This document shows positions 5,847 through 14,537 of a stretch of 49,946 nucleotides of DNA, piece after piece. How positions within the stretch are numbered: the stretch's first letter is position 1; every line of letters begins with the position of its first letter. The stretch spans positions 1 to 49,946 of the forward strand of contig JAFSRH010000017.1 in assembly GCA_017446225.1 (NCBI GenBank), given 5' to 3'. A program made the translations under genes and the position numbers. Origin of the DNA: Oscillibacter sp. GTDB taxonomy: Bacteria; Bacillota; Clostridia; Oscillospirales; Oscillospiraceae. The notes beneath the pieces are model-generated. The model was not told the DNA's origin, did no database searches, and saw only the letters and a list, made by a program, of their open reading frames with translations.

Positions 5847-7976
5847 GTGAAAAGGGTTATCTGCCTGTTTCTGTGTCTGCTGATGTTAGCGGGAAGCGTA
5901 CCCGCCGCGCCGGTGCGCCTTTTAGCCGATGAGGGCGGCGCGGGGGAAAGCGCCGGCAACGGCGAAAATTCCGATACCGGGGACAGTTCCGGCAACGGCG
6001 AAAATGGCGATACCGGGGACAGTTCCGGCAACGGCGAAAATGGCGACACCGGGGACAGTTCCGGCAACGGCGAAGAGGAGCCGGAGGACGAAATTGTCCC
6101 GCTTACGCCCCCAAGTAAAGTCGGATGGGGACGGGATTACCACTTTCTGTTGAACCTTTACAAGCAACAGAACAGTGAAAAGATTCTAACAGATGAACTT
6201 GAAACGGAATATGTCGCCTGTCCCGGCATGATCTACTGGTCCTTGGACAGCGAAAATCAGAAGCAGTATCAAATCAACCTGTACCGTCAGGACGAGGAGG
6301 CCGGACCGGTCCTCTTGGAGAGCGTGGAAAGCTGGGCTGTCACGGGTGACAGAACTATGGACAGCAATTTCCGCTTCTTATGGGATAACCGCGCCAGCGG
6401 CGATTACTATTTTACCATCCGCGCAGTCGGAGACGGGATACACTATTCCGAAAGCGAAGTCGTACAGTCCACCACTTGGACCTATGAGGCCCCGGAGGAA
6501 CAGTTGACGCGTCCGGCCCGTCCGCGCTGGAAGGGCACGACCAAAGCCGCCGCCACGTTCATCTATCCCCCCACCGAAGCGGAGGATGAGGCCAACGGAA
6601 ATATTGACAGTACGTACCGCGTGGGATACGAAGCCCGTTGGTGGTACGCCGCCTCTTTGACCAAAGACGAAGAGGAGGAAGAGACCGATTCCGGCAACTC
6701 TTCCGGCTCCGGCGGCGACAGCGGCAACAGCGATACCGGAAACAGTGACAGCGGAAACAGCGACACAGGAAACAGTGATACCGGCGACAGCGGCGGGGCA
6801 CAGGCCAGCGTTTCCGCGGGAGAGGATGACGACACAGGAAACAGCGACACAGGAAACAGTGACACCGGCGACAGCGGCAACAGCGATACCGGGAACAGCG
6901 ACAGCGGCAACACACAGAAGGAGGATCCCACAGTACCCAAAGAGGCGGGCAATATTTTGACCTTTTACCCGAAACATTTTGAGTTCATGCCTTCCGAAAA
7001 AATGCTGAGCGACTTCGGAAGCGGCTATTATTCCGTACAGATTCGCGCCCTGAGCGGGGACGTCACCAAAGCCAGACCCAGCGAGTGGTCAGAACTGAGT
7101 ATGGCCCGGTACATTGCTTCCGAAAGTGACGACCTTGCCACGATTGTGGACCGCGTGGACGAGAAATCGGACCAGTTAAACCTTCAGCTTGCCATTAACA
7201 ACGTCCGCAAATTCGGCACGTACAAACTTGTGGAACTGATGTCCGCCGACCAGAACAATACCGGCGCCGTGGCCTCTATTGTGGAATTGGAGGATATCAC
7301 GGGCAATTACGCGCAGATTGTAGTCTCCGGCGGTATGTCCGAACTCTTCCCGGAAGAGCGTATACAGGTGGTCGGCGCGGGGCTGAATGTGGACTTGGGA
7401 CAGACGGTGGTCTTTCACTTGGGCGCGGCCCACGCCGATGAAGTGCCGTCCAGCCTGTACTCTCACGCCGTCCGCTTCTCCATGCAGTTGCTCGATACCA
7501 ACGGCGCCTCTCTGACGCCGAGCGGTACGAAATTACAGGTTCCGGCCAAAATCACGTTACCCGTCCCGGAGACCATGAACCCCAGTTTCCTTGTCATTCT
7601 CCATCACCGCATGGACGGCACGGTGGAGACGATTCCAAGCCTTTCGGTCCGCAAAGTCGGAAAGCAGTGGTACGCCAGTTTCGTGGTCACGGACTTCAGC
7701 GACTTTACCATGGCCGAACAGAACGCCTTTTTGAAAGCGTCACGATATTCTGACGGCGTGTCGGTGTCCTACCGCTTCCTGAGCGGGGACGTGAAAACCG
7801 CGTTCTGTGTGGTCCGGGAAGCGTCCGGGCGTCCCTGTGCCGTGGCGGCGCTGGAACCCTCACAGACCAGTACAACCGCGCAAATTCCCTGCGCCGGCGC
7901 GGCGTCCGTAAAACTGTTCCTGCTGGACGAAAACCGCGTCCCCGTGTCCGCCGCGCTCGAAGCGTCCGTTACCTGA
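5847..7976 (+). CDS. Secreted repeat-containing surface protein of unknown function
   Basis: The 709-residue protein starts with a signal peptide (MKRVICLFLCLLMLAGSVPA, GTG start, AAAGGAGGG upstream). It is followed by a low-complexity linker of three 12-residue units (DTGDSSGNGENG-like, residues about 36-76). A beta-rich region (about 85-265) with fibronectin-III-like features comes next, then a second linker of five-residue GNSDT/GNSDS units in two blocks (about 290-355), then a second beta-rich region. The last 150 residues hold PAKITLPVPETMNPSFLVIL and FVVTDFSDFTMAEQN, a pattern seen at the ends of some clostridial surface proteins. No cell-wall anchor, SLH domain or catalytic motif was seen. 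The acidic Gly/Asn/Ser/Asp linkers look like flexible spacers. It lies in line with the penicillin-binding protein. I do not recognise the family. Confidence 0.75.
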   Translation: MKRVICLFLCLLMLAGSVPAAPVRLLADEGGAGESAGNGENSDTGDSSGNGENGDTGDSSGNGENGDTGDSSGNGEEEPEDEIVPLTPPSKVGWGRDYHFLLNLYKQQNSEKILTDELETEYVACPGMIYWSLDSENQKQYQINLYRQDEEAGPVLLESVESWAVTGDRTMDSNFRFLWDNRASGDYYFTIRAVGDGIHYSESEVVQSTTWTYEAPEEQLTRPARPRWKGTTKAAATFIYPPTEAEDEANGNIDSTYRVGYEARWWYAASLTKDEEEEETDSGNSSGSGGDSGNSDTGNSDSGNSDTGNSDTGDSGGAQASVSAGEDDDTGNSDTGNSDTGDSGNSDTGNSDSGNTQKEDPTVPKEAGNILTFYPKHFEFMPSEKMLSDFGSGYYSVQIRALSGDVTKARPSEWSELSMARYIASESDDLATIVDRVDEKSDQLNLQLAINNVRKFGTYKLVELMSADQNNTGAVASIVELEDITGNYAQIVVSGGMSELFPEERIQVVGAGLNVDLGQTVVFHLGAAHADEVPSSLYSHAVRFSMQLLDTNGASLTPSGTKLQVPAKITLPVPETMNPSFLVILHHRMDGTVETIPSLSVRKVGKQWYASFVVTDFSDFTMAEQNAFLKASRYSDGVSVSYRFLSGDVKTAFCVVREASGRPCAVAALEPSQTSTTAQIPCAGAASVKLFLLDENRVPVSAALEASVT
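5953..6074 (+). repeat. 36-bp tandem repeat, 3.4 copies
   Basis: Units start at 5953, 5989 and 6025, with a partial unit from 6061. They differ at only a few bases (for example ATTCC versus ATGGC, GATACC versus GACACC). The length is a multiple of three, so copy-number change would alter the linker of the surface protein in steps of 12 residues without frameshift. Confidence 0.9.
6722..6912 (+). repeat. 15-bp tandem repeat in two blocks
   Basis: Units such as GGAAACAGTGACAGC and GGCAACAGCGATACC encode Gly-Asn-Ser-Asp-Thr/Ser. The blocks (about 6722-6789 and 6836-6912) are separated by about 45 bases of non-repeat coding sequence (GGAQASVSAGEDD). All units are in frame. Confidence 0.88.
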
Positions 7977-7989
7977 CGAAGGAGGGCCT

Positions 7990-8259
7990 ATGCACGCTAT
8001 TATTACCGTACTTGGACAGGATAAAGTCGGCATTATCGCCTCTATCTGTACTCTGCTGGCCGAAAACAACGTGAACATTCTGGACATCTCCCAGACCATT
8101 TTACAGGGTTCTTTTACCATGGTCATGGCCGTGGACCTCAGCGCGGCCAGACTGTCCATTGGGGAACTCCGGGCCGCGCTGGAATCTCTCGGCGCGTCCA
8201 TTGGAATGTCCATCCGCATCCAGCGGGAAGAACTCTTTGACGCTATGCACCGCGTTTGA
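7990..8259 (+). CDS. ACT domain protein (UPF0237 type)
   Basis: ACT domains bind amino acids or other small ligands and regulate enzymes. The 89-residue protein is a single ACT fold: HAIITVLGQDKVGIIASICT, then LAENNVNILDISQTIL and GSFTMVMAVDLS, with a C-terminal helix and strand. The glycine in DKVGIIA marks the ligand loop. RBS GGAGGG lies before the ATG and the gene begins 13 bases after the surface protein. It is followed, 12 bases on, by the PFL/DUF711 gene. That pair is kept together in many Firmicutes, so the ACT protein probably regulates or partners that enzyme. Its ligand is unknown. Confidence 0.9.
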   Translation: MHAIITVLGQDKVGIIASICTLLAENNVNILDISQTILQGSFTMVMAVDLSAARLSIGELRAALESLGASIGMSIRIQREELFDAMHRV

Positions 8260-8271
8260 GGAGGGGATTCC

Positions 8272-9630
8272 GTGCTTAATCAGAAGGACATTCTCTCCAC
8301 GATTGAGATGATCGCGCAACAACATTTGGATATCCGTACCATTACTATGGGGATTTCCCTGCTGGACTGCGCGGACCCGTCCGGGGAACGCGCCTGCCGG
8401 AAGATTTACGACAAAATCACCCGGCGCGCCGAAAAACTCGTCTCTACCGGGGAGGAAATCGAACGGGAATTCGGGATTCCCATTGTCAACAAACGTATTT
8501 CCGTAACCCCCGTGGCGCTGGTCGCGGCGTCCGGCGATATGGACCGTTACGCCCCGTACGCCGCCGCCCTTGACCGTGCCGCCACGACAACCGGCGTCAA
8601 CTTTATCGGCGGCTTCTCGGCGCTGGTCCACAAGGGCATGACGCGCGCCGATGAGCGTCTGATCCGTTCCATTCCGGAGGCGTTGTCCACTACGGAACGC
8701 GTCTGCGCGTCTGTGAACATCGGCTCCACGCGCTCCGGTATCAATATGGACGCCGTGGCCATGATGGGACGCGTCATCACGGACACCGCCCGCGCCACCG
8801 CCGATCGTGACGGTTACGGCTGCGCGAAACTGGTCGTGTTCTGTAACGCCGTGGAGGATAACCCCTTTATGGCGGGCGCGTTCCACGGCATCGGGGAGGC
8901 GGAAAGCGTCATCAGTGTGGGCGTATCGGGTCCGGGCGTGGTACATCACGCGATTCAGGCCGTACGCGGCGCGCCGTTTGACGTACTCGCCGAAACCGTG
9001 AAAAAGACGGCCTTCCGGATTACCCGTGTCGGACAGTTGGTGGCGTTGGAAGCCAGCCGCCGTTTGAATACGCCGTTCGGGATTGTGGACCTCAGTCTTG
9101 CTCCCACGCCGGCGGTCGGGGACAGTGTCGCGCGGATTTTGGAGGAAATGGGGCTGGAAGTCTGCGGCACGCACGGCACGACCGCCGCGCTGGCGTTGTT
9201 GAATGACGCCGTGAAAAAAGGCGGCGTGATGGCCTCCTCCAGTGTGGGCGGACTGTCGGGGGCGTTCATACCGGTCAGCGAGGACGAGGGCATGATTGCC
9301 GCCGCGCGCGCCGGGACGCTCTGTCTGGACAAATTGGAAGCGATGACCTGTGTGTGTTCCGTGGGACTGGACATGATTGCTGTCCCCGGCGACACGCCCC
9401 CCGAAACGATTGCCGCCATTATCGCCGATGAGGCCGCCATTGGCATGGTAAATCAGAAAACGACCGCCGTCCGGCTGATCCCGGCGCCCGGACGGGATGT
9501 CGGCGACTCCATAGAGTTCGGCGGCCTGATGGGGACCGCGCCGGTGATACCGGTACACCGTGAGTCAAGCGCGGCGTTCATCCGGCGCGGCGGACGTATT
9601 CCCGCGCCCTTGCACAGTCTGCGGAACTGA
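8272..9630 (+). CDS. PFL family protein (DUF711/UPF0210)
   Basis: The 452-residue product matches the DUF711 family. Its fold is related to pyruvate formate-lyase and anaerobic ribonucleotide reductase, but its reaction is unknown. Recognisable segments are [20 protein letters not shown] at the start, [41 protein letters not shown]-like ([14 protein letters not shown]) and the C-terminal [13 protein letters not shown]. Start is GTG at 8272 with GGAGGGG six bases upstream. It is the last gene of the plus-strand cluster and is followed by a terminator. The upstream ACT protein is its usual neighbour, which suggests an amino-acid-responsive role, but no substrate can be named. Confidence 0.92.
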   Translation: MLNQKDILSTIEMIAQQHLDIRTITMGISLLDCADPSGERACRKIYDKITRRAEKLVSTGEEIEREFGIPIVNKRISVTPVALVAASGDMDRYAPYAAALDRAATTTGVNFIGGFSALVHKGMTRADERLIRSIPEALSTTERVCASVNIGSTRSGINMDAVAMMGRVITDTARATADRDGYGCAKLVVFCNAVEDNPFMAGAFHGIGEAESVISVGVSGPGVVHHAIQAVRGAPFDVLAETVKKTAFRITRVGQLVALEASRRLNTPFGIVDLSLAPTPAVGDSVARILEEMGLEVCGTHGTTAALALLNDAVKKGGVMASSSVGGLSGAFIPVSEDEGMIAAARAGTLCLDKLEAMTCVCSVGLDMIAVPGDTPPETIAAIIADEAAIGMVNQKTTAVRLIPAPGRDVGDSIEFGGLMGTAPVIPVHRESSAAFIRRGGRIPAPLHSLRN

Positions 9631-9636
9631 AAACAA

Positions 9637-9665
9637 CCCCGTGGAGACGTCACGTTTCCACGGGG
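9637..9665. terminator. Bidirectional terminator between convergent units
   Basis: Nine-base arms CCCCGTGGA and TCCACGGGG enclose an 11-base loop. The minus-strand side is followed by TTGTTTTC, so it serves the glycosyltransferase gene; the plus side has AATCATTTG, a weaker tail for the PFL gene. Confidence 0.75.
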
Positions 9666-9711
9666 AATCATTTGTTGTGTTTACGCTACAGAATCATGGG
9701 GATATCAAGCG

Positions 9712-10941
9712 TTATTTTTTACCATTTTTGCGCTTGCCGCGGTTCCGTTTCTTGGAACGCTTGCCTGTCCCAACGGGAGACGTTTCCGGTTTGCCGGACA
9801 GGCGCGCGTTGTCGTTCACGGACAGTTTCGGCGTCTCGGACGGCTTGTCGGCGTTGTGATGTTCGCGCCAGTCGCCGATCTCATTTCTGAGTTCCGCCCG
9901 GATTTCCTGCGGGAACACCAGCCGCGCCGCGATTCCGCCCGCAATACAGAGCGCCGCGAAAAGTAACATAGCCCGCTGTTCGCCGCCGGTCGTCAGCACG
10001 ACCGCGCTTAACCCCAGTATCGCCGAAATGACGTACAGCGTGGCAACGGCCTGTTTCTGGTTGAGTCCCATGTCAATCAGGCGGTGGTGGATGTGTCCGC
10101 GGTCGGCGCGCATGGGGCTTTGTCCGTGGGCCAGACGCCGGAAAAAGGCAAAGGCGGTGTCGAAAATGGGCAGTCCGAGAATCAGGAACGGCACCACGAA
10201 CGATATCACGGCGTAATACTTGAACAGGCCCTGTATGGACATTGTGGCGAGGATATAGCCAAGGAACGTTGCGCCGGTATCGCCCATGAACATTTTCGCG
10301 GGGTTGAGGTTGTAGGGCATGAAGCCCATACACGCGCCCACCAACGCCGCCAGCACCAGACTGACGTCCGTCTCCCCCAAGAGAAGCGCAATGACTAACA
10401 TGGTCGTGGCGGAAATCGTAGACACGCCGTTTGCCAGTCCGTCAAGGCCGTCAATGAGGTTGACGGAGTTCGTCACGGCGACAATCCAAAGCACGGTCAG
10501 CGGTACGGACAAACTGCCCAGATTCCAGTAGAGATCATCTGAAAAGACGTTAGGGTTGGAAAAGACCCGGATGGTGACGCCGTGGAGCGTGGGAATCAGC
10601 GCGGCGCCGATCTGTACCACGAACTTCAGGACAGCCGGGAGCGCCATACTGTCATCAATCACGCCCAGCACCACAATGACGACCGCGCCCAAAAGAATGC
10701 TTTTCATTTCCGGCGTCATGGAAATGAACAGAAGCGTACTGATCATAAAGCCGCTGAAAATCGCCAGTCCGCCCAGACGCGGAGTCGGGACTTTGTGCAT
10801 ACGCCGCGAATCGCGGGGCACGTCAATGGCCCCGACTTTGTACGCGAACGAGCGTACCACGGGCGTCATCAGAAAACTGACCACCATTGCCACTAAAAGC
10901 GCGATGAGTACGTAGGCGATAAGCGTGTTACCGAAAGCCAT
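9712..10941 (-). CDS. MraY-family undecaprenyl-phosphate sugar-phosphate transferase (TagO/WecA type)
   Basis: These polytopic membrane enzymes move a sugar-1-phosphate, usually GlcNAc, onto undecaprenyl phosphate. This is the first step of teichoic acid or related surface glycan synthesis. The 409-residue protein has about ten or eleven hydrophobic segments and the family motifs PTPRLGGLAIF, GVIDDSMALPA (Asp pair), NSVNLIDGLDGLA, MFMGDTGATFLG and the loop HIHHRL (HxHHR). After the last membrane segment comes an unusually long hydrophilic tail (about residues 350-409) that ends in a dense Lys/Arg run. It follows trpS by 15 bases, probably on the same mRNA. The sugar cannot be told from sequence; MraY itself is less likely because of the HIHHR loop. 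Confidence 0.9.
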   Translation of the reverse strand: MAFGNTLIAYVLIALLVAMVVSFLMTPVVRSFAYKVGAIDVPRDSRRMHKVPTPRLGGLAIFSGFMISTLLFISMTPEMKSILLGAVVIVVLGVIDDSMALPAVLKFVVQIGAALIPTLHGVTIRVFSNPNVFSDDLYWNLGSLSVPLTVLWIVAVTNSVNLIDGLDGLANGVSTISATTMLVIALLLGETDVSLVLAALVGACMGFMPYNLNPAKMFMGDTGATFLGYILATMSIQGLFKYYAVISFVVPFLILGLPIFDTAFAFFRRLAHGQSPMRADRGHIHHRLIDMGLNQKQAVATLYVISAILGLSAVVLTTGGEQRAMLLFAALCIAGGIAARLVFPQEIRAELRNEIGDWREHHNADKPSETPKLSVNDNARLSGKPETSPVGTGKRSKKRNRGKRKNGKK

Positions 10942-10956
10942 AGAAGCCGCCTTTCC

Positions 10957-11955
10957 TTAACGGGACGGAAACCCGATTTTCCGGTGTACTTTGCGCAGGG
11001 TCCGCGCGGCGAGACTGTGCGCCCGTTCGGCGCCCTGACGGTAGAGCTGTTCCAGATGGGCCTTGTCGGACAGGAGCCGCTCCGACTCCTCCCGGATGGG
11101 CCGCAACAGTTCTATGACGGCCTCCCCCACGGCGTTTTTGAACACGCCGTAACCCTGTCCGGAAAACTCCGCCTCCGCTTCCTCCACGCTCTTTCCGGAC
11201 GCGGCGGAGTAAATGGTCAACAGGTTCGATACGCCTGGCTTTGTCTCCGGGTCGTACCGTACGGACGTTTCACTGTCCGTCACGGCCCGTTTGAACTTCC
11301 GGCGGATATCCTCCGGCCTGTCAAGCAGGTTGACACAGCCTTCCGGTTCCGACTTGCTCATTTTATTGGCGGGGTTGTTGAGGCTCATAACACGCGCGCC
11401 CATTTTGGGAATCAGCGGTTCGGGGAGCGTGAACACGCTGCCGTAAATGCCGTTAAAGCGTTGGGCGATATCGCGGCAGAGTTCCACGTGCTGTTTCTGG
11501 TCGGCGCCCACGGGCACGGCGTCCGCCTGATAGAGCAGGATGTCGGCGGCCATCAGGACGGGGTACGTAAACAGTCCGGCGGTGATGTTGTCGGCGTGCT
11601 GTTGTGACTTCTGCTTGAACTGCGTCATGCGGGTGAGTTCGCCGAACTGCGTATAACAACCCAGAATCCAAGCCAGTTCCGCGTGTTCGGGAACGTGGCT
11701 CTGCACGAACAGGACACACTTTTCCGGGTCAAGCCCGCAGGCCAGATACTGCGCCAGTTGTGTCAGACAACGCCGCCGTAACTGTGCGGGGTCTTGCCGT
11801 ACCGTAATGGCGTGGAGGTCCACAATACAGTACACGCAGTCATATTCGTTCTGTAACGCGTTCCAGTTGCGGATCGCGCCCATATACGAGCCGAGGGTCA
11901 ATTCTCCGCTGGGCTGAATGCCGCTGAATATTTTTTTCCGTGCGATCTCTTCCAT
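10957..11955 (-). CDS. trpS: Tryptophan--tRNA ligase
   Basis: The class I synthetase charges tRNA-Trp. The 332-residue protein starts with KKIFSGIQPSGELTLGSYMG, where TLGSYMG replaces the HIGH signature, and has KMSKSEP (KMSKS loop) near residue 200. It also has the tryptophan-pocket region VLMAADILLYQADAVPVGAD. Length is standard. GAGGTG lies six bases before the ATG. The promoter at 12010-12038 places the start about 50 bases upstream. No T-box structure was seen in the short leader, so tryptophan starvation control at this point is not evident. The glycosyltransferase gene follows closely. Confidence 0.97.
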   Translation of the reverse strand: MEEIARKKIFSGIQPSGELTLGSYMGAIRNWNALQNEYDCVYCIVDLHAITVRQDPAQLRRRCLTQLAQYLACGLDPEKCVLFVQSHVPEHAELAWILGCYTQFGELTRMTQFKQKSQQHADNITAGLFTYPVLMAADILLYQADAVPVGADQKQHVELCRDIAQRFNGIYGSVFTLPEPLIPKMGARVMSLNNPANKMSKSEPEGCVNLLDRPEDIRRKFKRAVTDSETSVRYDPETKPGVSNLLTIYSAASGKSVEEAEAEFSGQGYGVFKNAVGEAVIELLRPIREESERLLSDKAHLEQLYRQGAERAHSLAARTLRKVHRKIGFPSR

Positions 11956-12009
11956 GGCACACCTCTATAAAACGTGACATTCTCCGCGCCCTGTACGCGG
12001 CGCTTTCGT

Positions 12010-12038
12010 ATTGTATCACGGTCCGCCCGAAAGCGCAA
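12010..12038 (-). promoter_or_regulatory. Promoter of trpS
   Basis: Minus strand TTGCGC (12038-12033), 17 bases, then TACAAT (12015-12010) preceded by TGA (extended -10). Confidence 0.65.
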
Positions 12039-12058
12039 CCTTTTTCCCGGAAGGTTTT

Positions 12059-12895
12059 TCACGCGTCCCGGAGCGCGCCGGCCGCGCAGAAGAGCGCGAA
12101 GGCGGCCATATCCACGGCCACAATCGTTGCGCCGACCGGCGTGGACGCGGCAACGGCGGTCAGCATTCCGCAGAGCGTACAGCACACCGACAGACACGCC
12201 GAACAAATCGTCACGGCGCGGAAACTCCGGAACAGCCGCATAGCGGAGAGCGCCGGGAAAATGACGAGCGCCGAAATCAGCAGGGACCCGACCAGATTCA
12301 TGGCCAGCACAATCATGACGGCAATCATCACGGCAATGACCAGATTATAAAGGCGGGCGTCCGTACCCGTGGCGCGGGCAAAGGATTCGTCAAAGGTGAC
12401 GGCGAAAATCTTGTGATAGAACAGCGCGAAAGCCGCAATGGACAGCACGGAGAGTATCACACAGGCCCACACTTCCCCGCGCGTCAGGGTTAAAATGGAC
12501 GTGGAGCCGAAGAGTGTGGAGCAGACGTCCCCCGAGACGTTCGAGGAAACGGGGTACAGGTGCATGAGCAGATACCCGATCGCCAGCGCGCCCACGGACA
12601 GAATCGCTATGGACGCGTCCCCCTGAATCCGCGTATTCTGTCCGGCGCGCAGGAGCAGGACGGCGCAGAGTACGGTTACCGGCAGGACCAGCGCCATACT
12701 GTCAGAGAGGCGAAGCACGCTGGCCGCCGCCATGGCCCCGAACGCAACGTGAGACAGGCCGTCCCCGATGAAGGAAAAGCGCTTGAGAACCAGCGTGACG
12801 CCCAAGAGGGACGAACAAAGCGCAATGAGCGTGCCCACAATCAGCGCGTATTGCACAAAGGGGTATTGGAGATACAGAAGCAGTTTGGCGAACAT
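12059..12895 (-). CDS. znuB: Zinc/manganese-type ABC transporter permease
   Basis: This is the membrane channel of a metal importer of the ABC-3 family. The 278-residue protein has about eight hydrophobic segments, and family motifs LKRFSFIGDGLSHVAFGAMA near the start and SLLISALVIFPALSAM late. It starts two bases after the ATPase stop; its RBS (AAGGAG) lies in the end of that gene. It is the last gene of the four-gene unit regulator, binding protein, ATPase, permease. Zinc and manganese permeases are hard to tell apart; zinc is favoured because of the linked Fur-family regulator and the overall order. Confidence 0.92.
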   Translation of the reverse strand: MFAKLLLYLQYPFVQYALIVGTLIALCSSLLGVTLVLKRFSFIGDGLSHVAFGAMAAASVLRLSDSMALVLPVTVLCAVLLLRAGQNTRIQGDASIAILSVGALAIGYLLMHLYPVSSNVSGDVCSTLFGSTSILTLTRGEVWACVILSVLSIAAFALFYHKIFAVTFDESFARATGTDARLYNLVIAVMIAVMIVLAMNLVGSLLISALVIFPALSAMRLFRSFRAVTICSACLSVCCTLCGMLTAVAASTPVGATIVAVDMAAFALFCAAGALRDA

Positions 12896-12897
12896 AT

Positions 12898-13590
12898 TCA
12901 GGCTCCTTTTGGACGGAAAAGGCCGCTTTTCGGGTACTCGTCCCGGGCGCCGAAAAACACACGGTCCCCGATGTGCAGGATATGGGAGGCGTAACGCAGG
13001 GCGGCGGAAATGTCATGGGAAATCATAATGACGGTAATGCCGTCCCGGGCGTTCAGATCGGCGATTAGCTGATAGAGTTCCGCCGTGACTTTGGGGTCAA
13101 GCCCGGACACGGGTTCGTCCAAAAGCAACAGTTTCTGTGTGGCGCACAGGGCGCGGGCGAGTAAAACGCGCTGCTGCTGTCCGCCGGAGAGTTCCCGGTA
13201 GCAACGGCCGGCCAGCGGCGACAGGCCGAGTTTTTCCATATTGTCGGCGGCAAGACGTTTCTCCGCGCGCGTGTAGAACGGTCTCAGCCCGCAACGCCCC
13301 TGACAGCCCGAAAGTACGATTTCCCGTACGGACGCCGGGAAATCCCGCTGTACGGGGGTTTGCTGGGGCAGATAGCCGATTTCGTTTTGTTTAAGTCCGT
13401 CCCCGGTGATGATTTGTCCGCGCAGGGGGGCATGGAGACCGAGTATGGTTTTCATCAGCGTTGTTTTTCCGGAACCGTTCTCCCCCACAATGCAGAGGTA
13501 GTCCCCGGCTTGCACCGAAAAGGACAGATGTCCGAGAATTTCCCGGCCCTCATAACCGAGCGACAAATCCTGACAGGTCAGTTGTGCCAT
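12898..13590 (-). CDS. znuC: Metal ABC transporter ATP-binding protein
   Basis: The 230-residue ATPase powers metal uptake with the neighbouring permease. It has Walker A GENGSGKTT, the ABC signature LSGGQQQR, Walker B LLLLDEP with the catalytic glutamate, and the switch histidine in MISHD. The start at 13590 (ATG, GGAGGG upstream) was chosen over an open upstream extension, which reads through the end of the binding-protein gene in another frame. Spacing to the binding-protein stop is 17 bases. The segment GCQGRCGLRPFYTRAEKRLA between Q-loop and signature is typical for this metal subgroup. Confidence 0.95.
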   Translation of the reverse strand: MAQLTCQDLSLGYEGREILGHLSFSVQAGDYLCIVGENGSGKTTLMKTILGLHAPLRGQIITGDGLKQNEIGYLPQQTPVQRDFPASVREIVLSGCQGRCGLRPFYTRAEKRLAADNMEKLGLSPLAGRCYRELSGGQQQRVLLARALCATQKLLLLDEPVSGLDPKVTAELYQLIADLNARDGITVIMISHDISAALRYASHILHIGDRVFFGARDEYPKSGLFRPKGA

Positions 13591-13607
13591 TGCGTCCCTC
13601 CATACGC

Positions 13608-14537
13608 TCACGCGCCCAGCGCGCGCCGCAGAACGTCCAGATTCCCTTCCATGACCGACAGATAGTCCGCGCCGGGGGCGGTCCCGGACTGCATGGAGTC
13701 CATAGACCACACGGGCGTGTCGGGACGTTGGGACGTGCGGACAATGGTTTGCGCAAGTTTGCCGTCCGCGCTCTCCGTGGTCAGCACGGCGGGAAGGGCG
13801 AGTTCGTCTAACTTCGCGGCCAGAAACGCGATAGTGTCAAAACTGGCTTCCGTTTCGGCGGAACAGCCCTGAAAGGCCGCGTAAACGCGCAAGCCGTAAT
13901 CGTCCGCGAGGTAGCGGAACGGGAAGCGGTCCGCGAACAGCACCGTGTCCAGCGGCGCGGCCCGTACGGCGTTCAGATACCGGTCATGCAGTTCCAGCAG
14001 TTGGTCACGGTACCCGTCCGCGCCGGATTCGTCCCGGCCGACAATGTCCATGTCCTCCAGCGCGTCCGCGATGGCCTGACAACAGGTCGCCGCGTTTCGC
14101 GGGGACAGCCAGATATGTTCGTCATACGCCGTTTCCTCTACGGCCTCCGGCTCCATGCCCGGAAGAAGGGTCTCTTCCCGCAGGGCGTCCCCGAGTATTT
14201 CCATCAGGTTCAGGGCGCGTATGCCGGAATTGGACGCCTCTTCCAACGCGTCCGCTATCCATTGGTCCGACTCCCCGCCGACATAGATCAACAGGTCCGC
14301 GTTGGAAATCCGGACCATGTCATCCACGGTTGGCTGGTAGCTGTGCATATCGGTCCCGTTGTCCAGAAGCAGGGTCAAGTCGACCGTATCGGCGCGCGGG
14401 CCTAAGACCTGACGTGTCCAGTCATAGAGAGGGAAAATTGTGGCCACGATCCGCGGCTTTCCCGGCCCCGCGGACGGCGCGCCGCACGCCGTCAGTACGC
14501 ACAGACAGAGGCATACGCACAGTAGTTTCTTTTTCAC
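13608..14537 (-). CDS. znuA: Metal ABC transporter substrate-binding lipoprotein
   Basis: This binds the metal outside the membrane and delivers it to the permease. The 309-residue protein has a lipoprotein signal with lipobox LTAC (Cys about residue 18). Family landmarks follow: IVATIFPLYDWTRQV, GTDMHSYQPTVDD (first metal histidine) and DEHIWLSP (second histidine). At the third ligand site, where zinc proteins have His in a HxAFxY motif, it reads FADRFPFRYL. That Asp/Arg arrangement resembles a clostridial subgroup and leaves metal choice open. No His-rich loop is present. The GTG start overlaps the regulator stop by four bases (GTGA), so translation is coupled. Confidence 0.9.
   Translation of the reverse strand: MKKKLLCVCLCLCVLTACGAPSAGPGKPRIVATIFPLYDWTRQVLGPRADTVDLTLLLDNGTDMHSYQPTVDDMVRISNADLLIYVGGESDQWIADALEEASNSGIRALNLMEILGDALREETLLPGMEPEAVEETAYDEHIWLSPRNAATCCQAIADALEDMDIVGRDESGADGYRDQLLELHDRYLNAVRAAPLDTVLFADRFPFRYLADDYGLRVYAAFQGCSAETEASFDTIAFLAAKLDELALPAVLTTESADGKLAQTIVRTSQRPDTPVWSMDSMQSGTAPGADYLSVMEGNLDVLRRALGA

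Noticed and set aside
6722-6912. Possible CRISPR-like array
   Set aside because: Units are 15 bases without unique spacers and are in frame with a protein; no cas genes are near.
8101-9558. 485-codon open frame on the minus strand
   Set aside because: It is the shadow of the ACT-PFL genes, which match known families in the plus frame.
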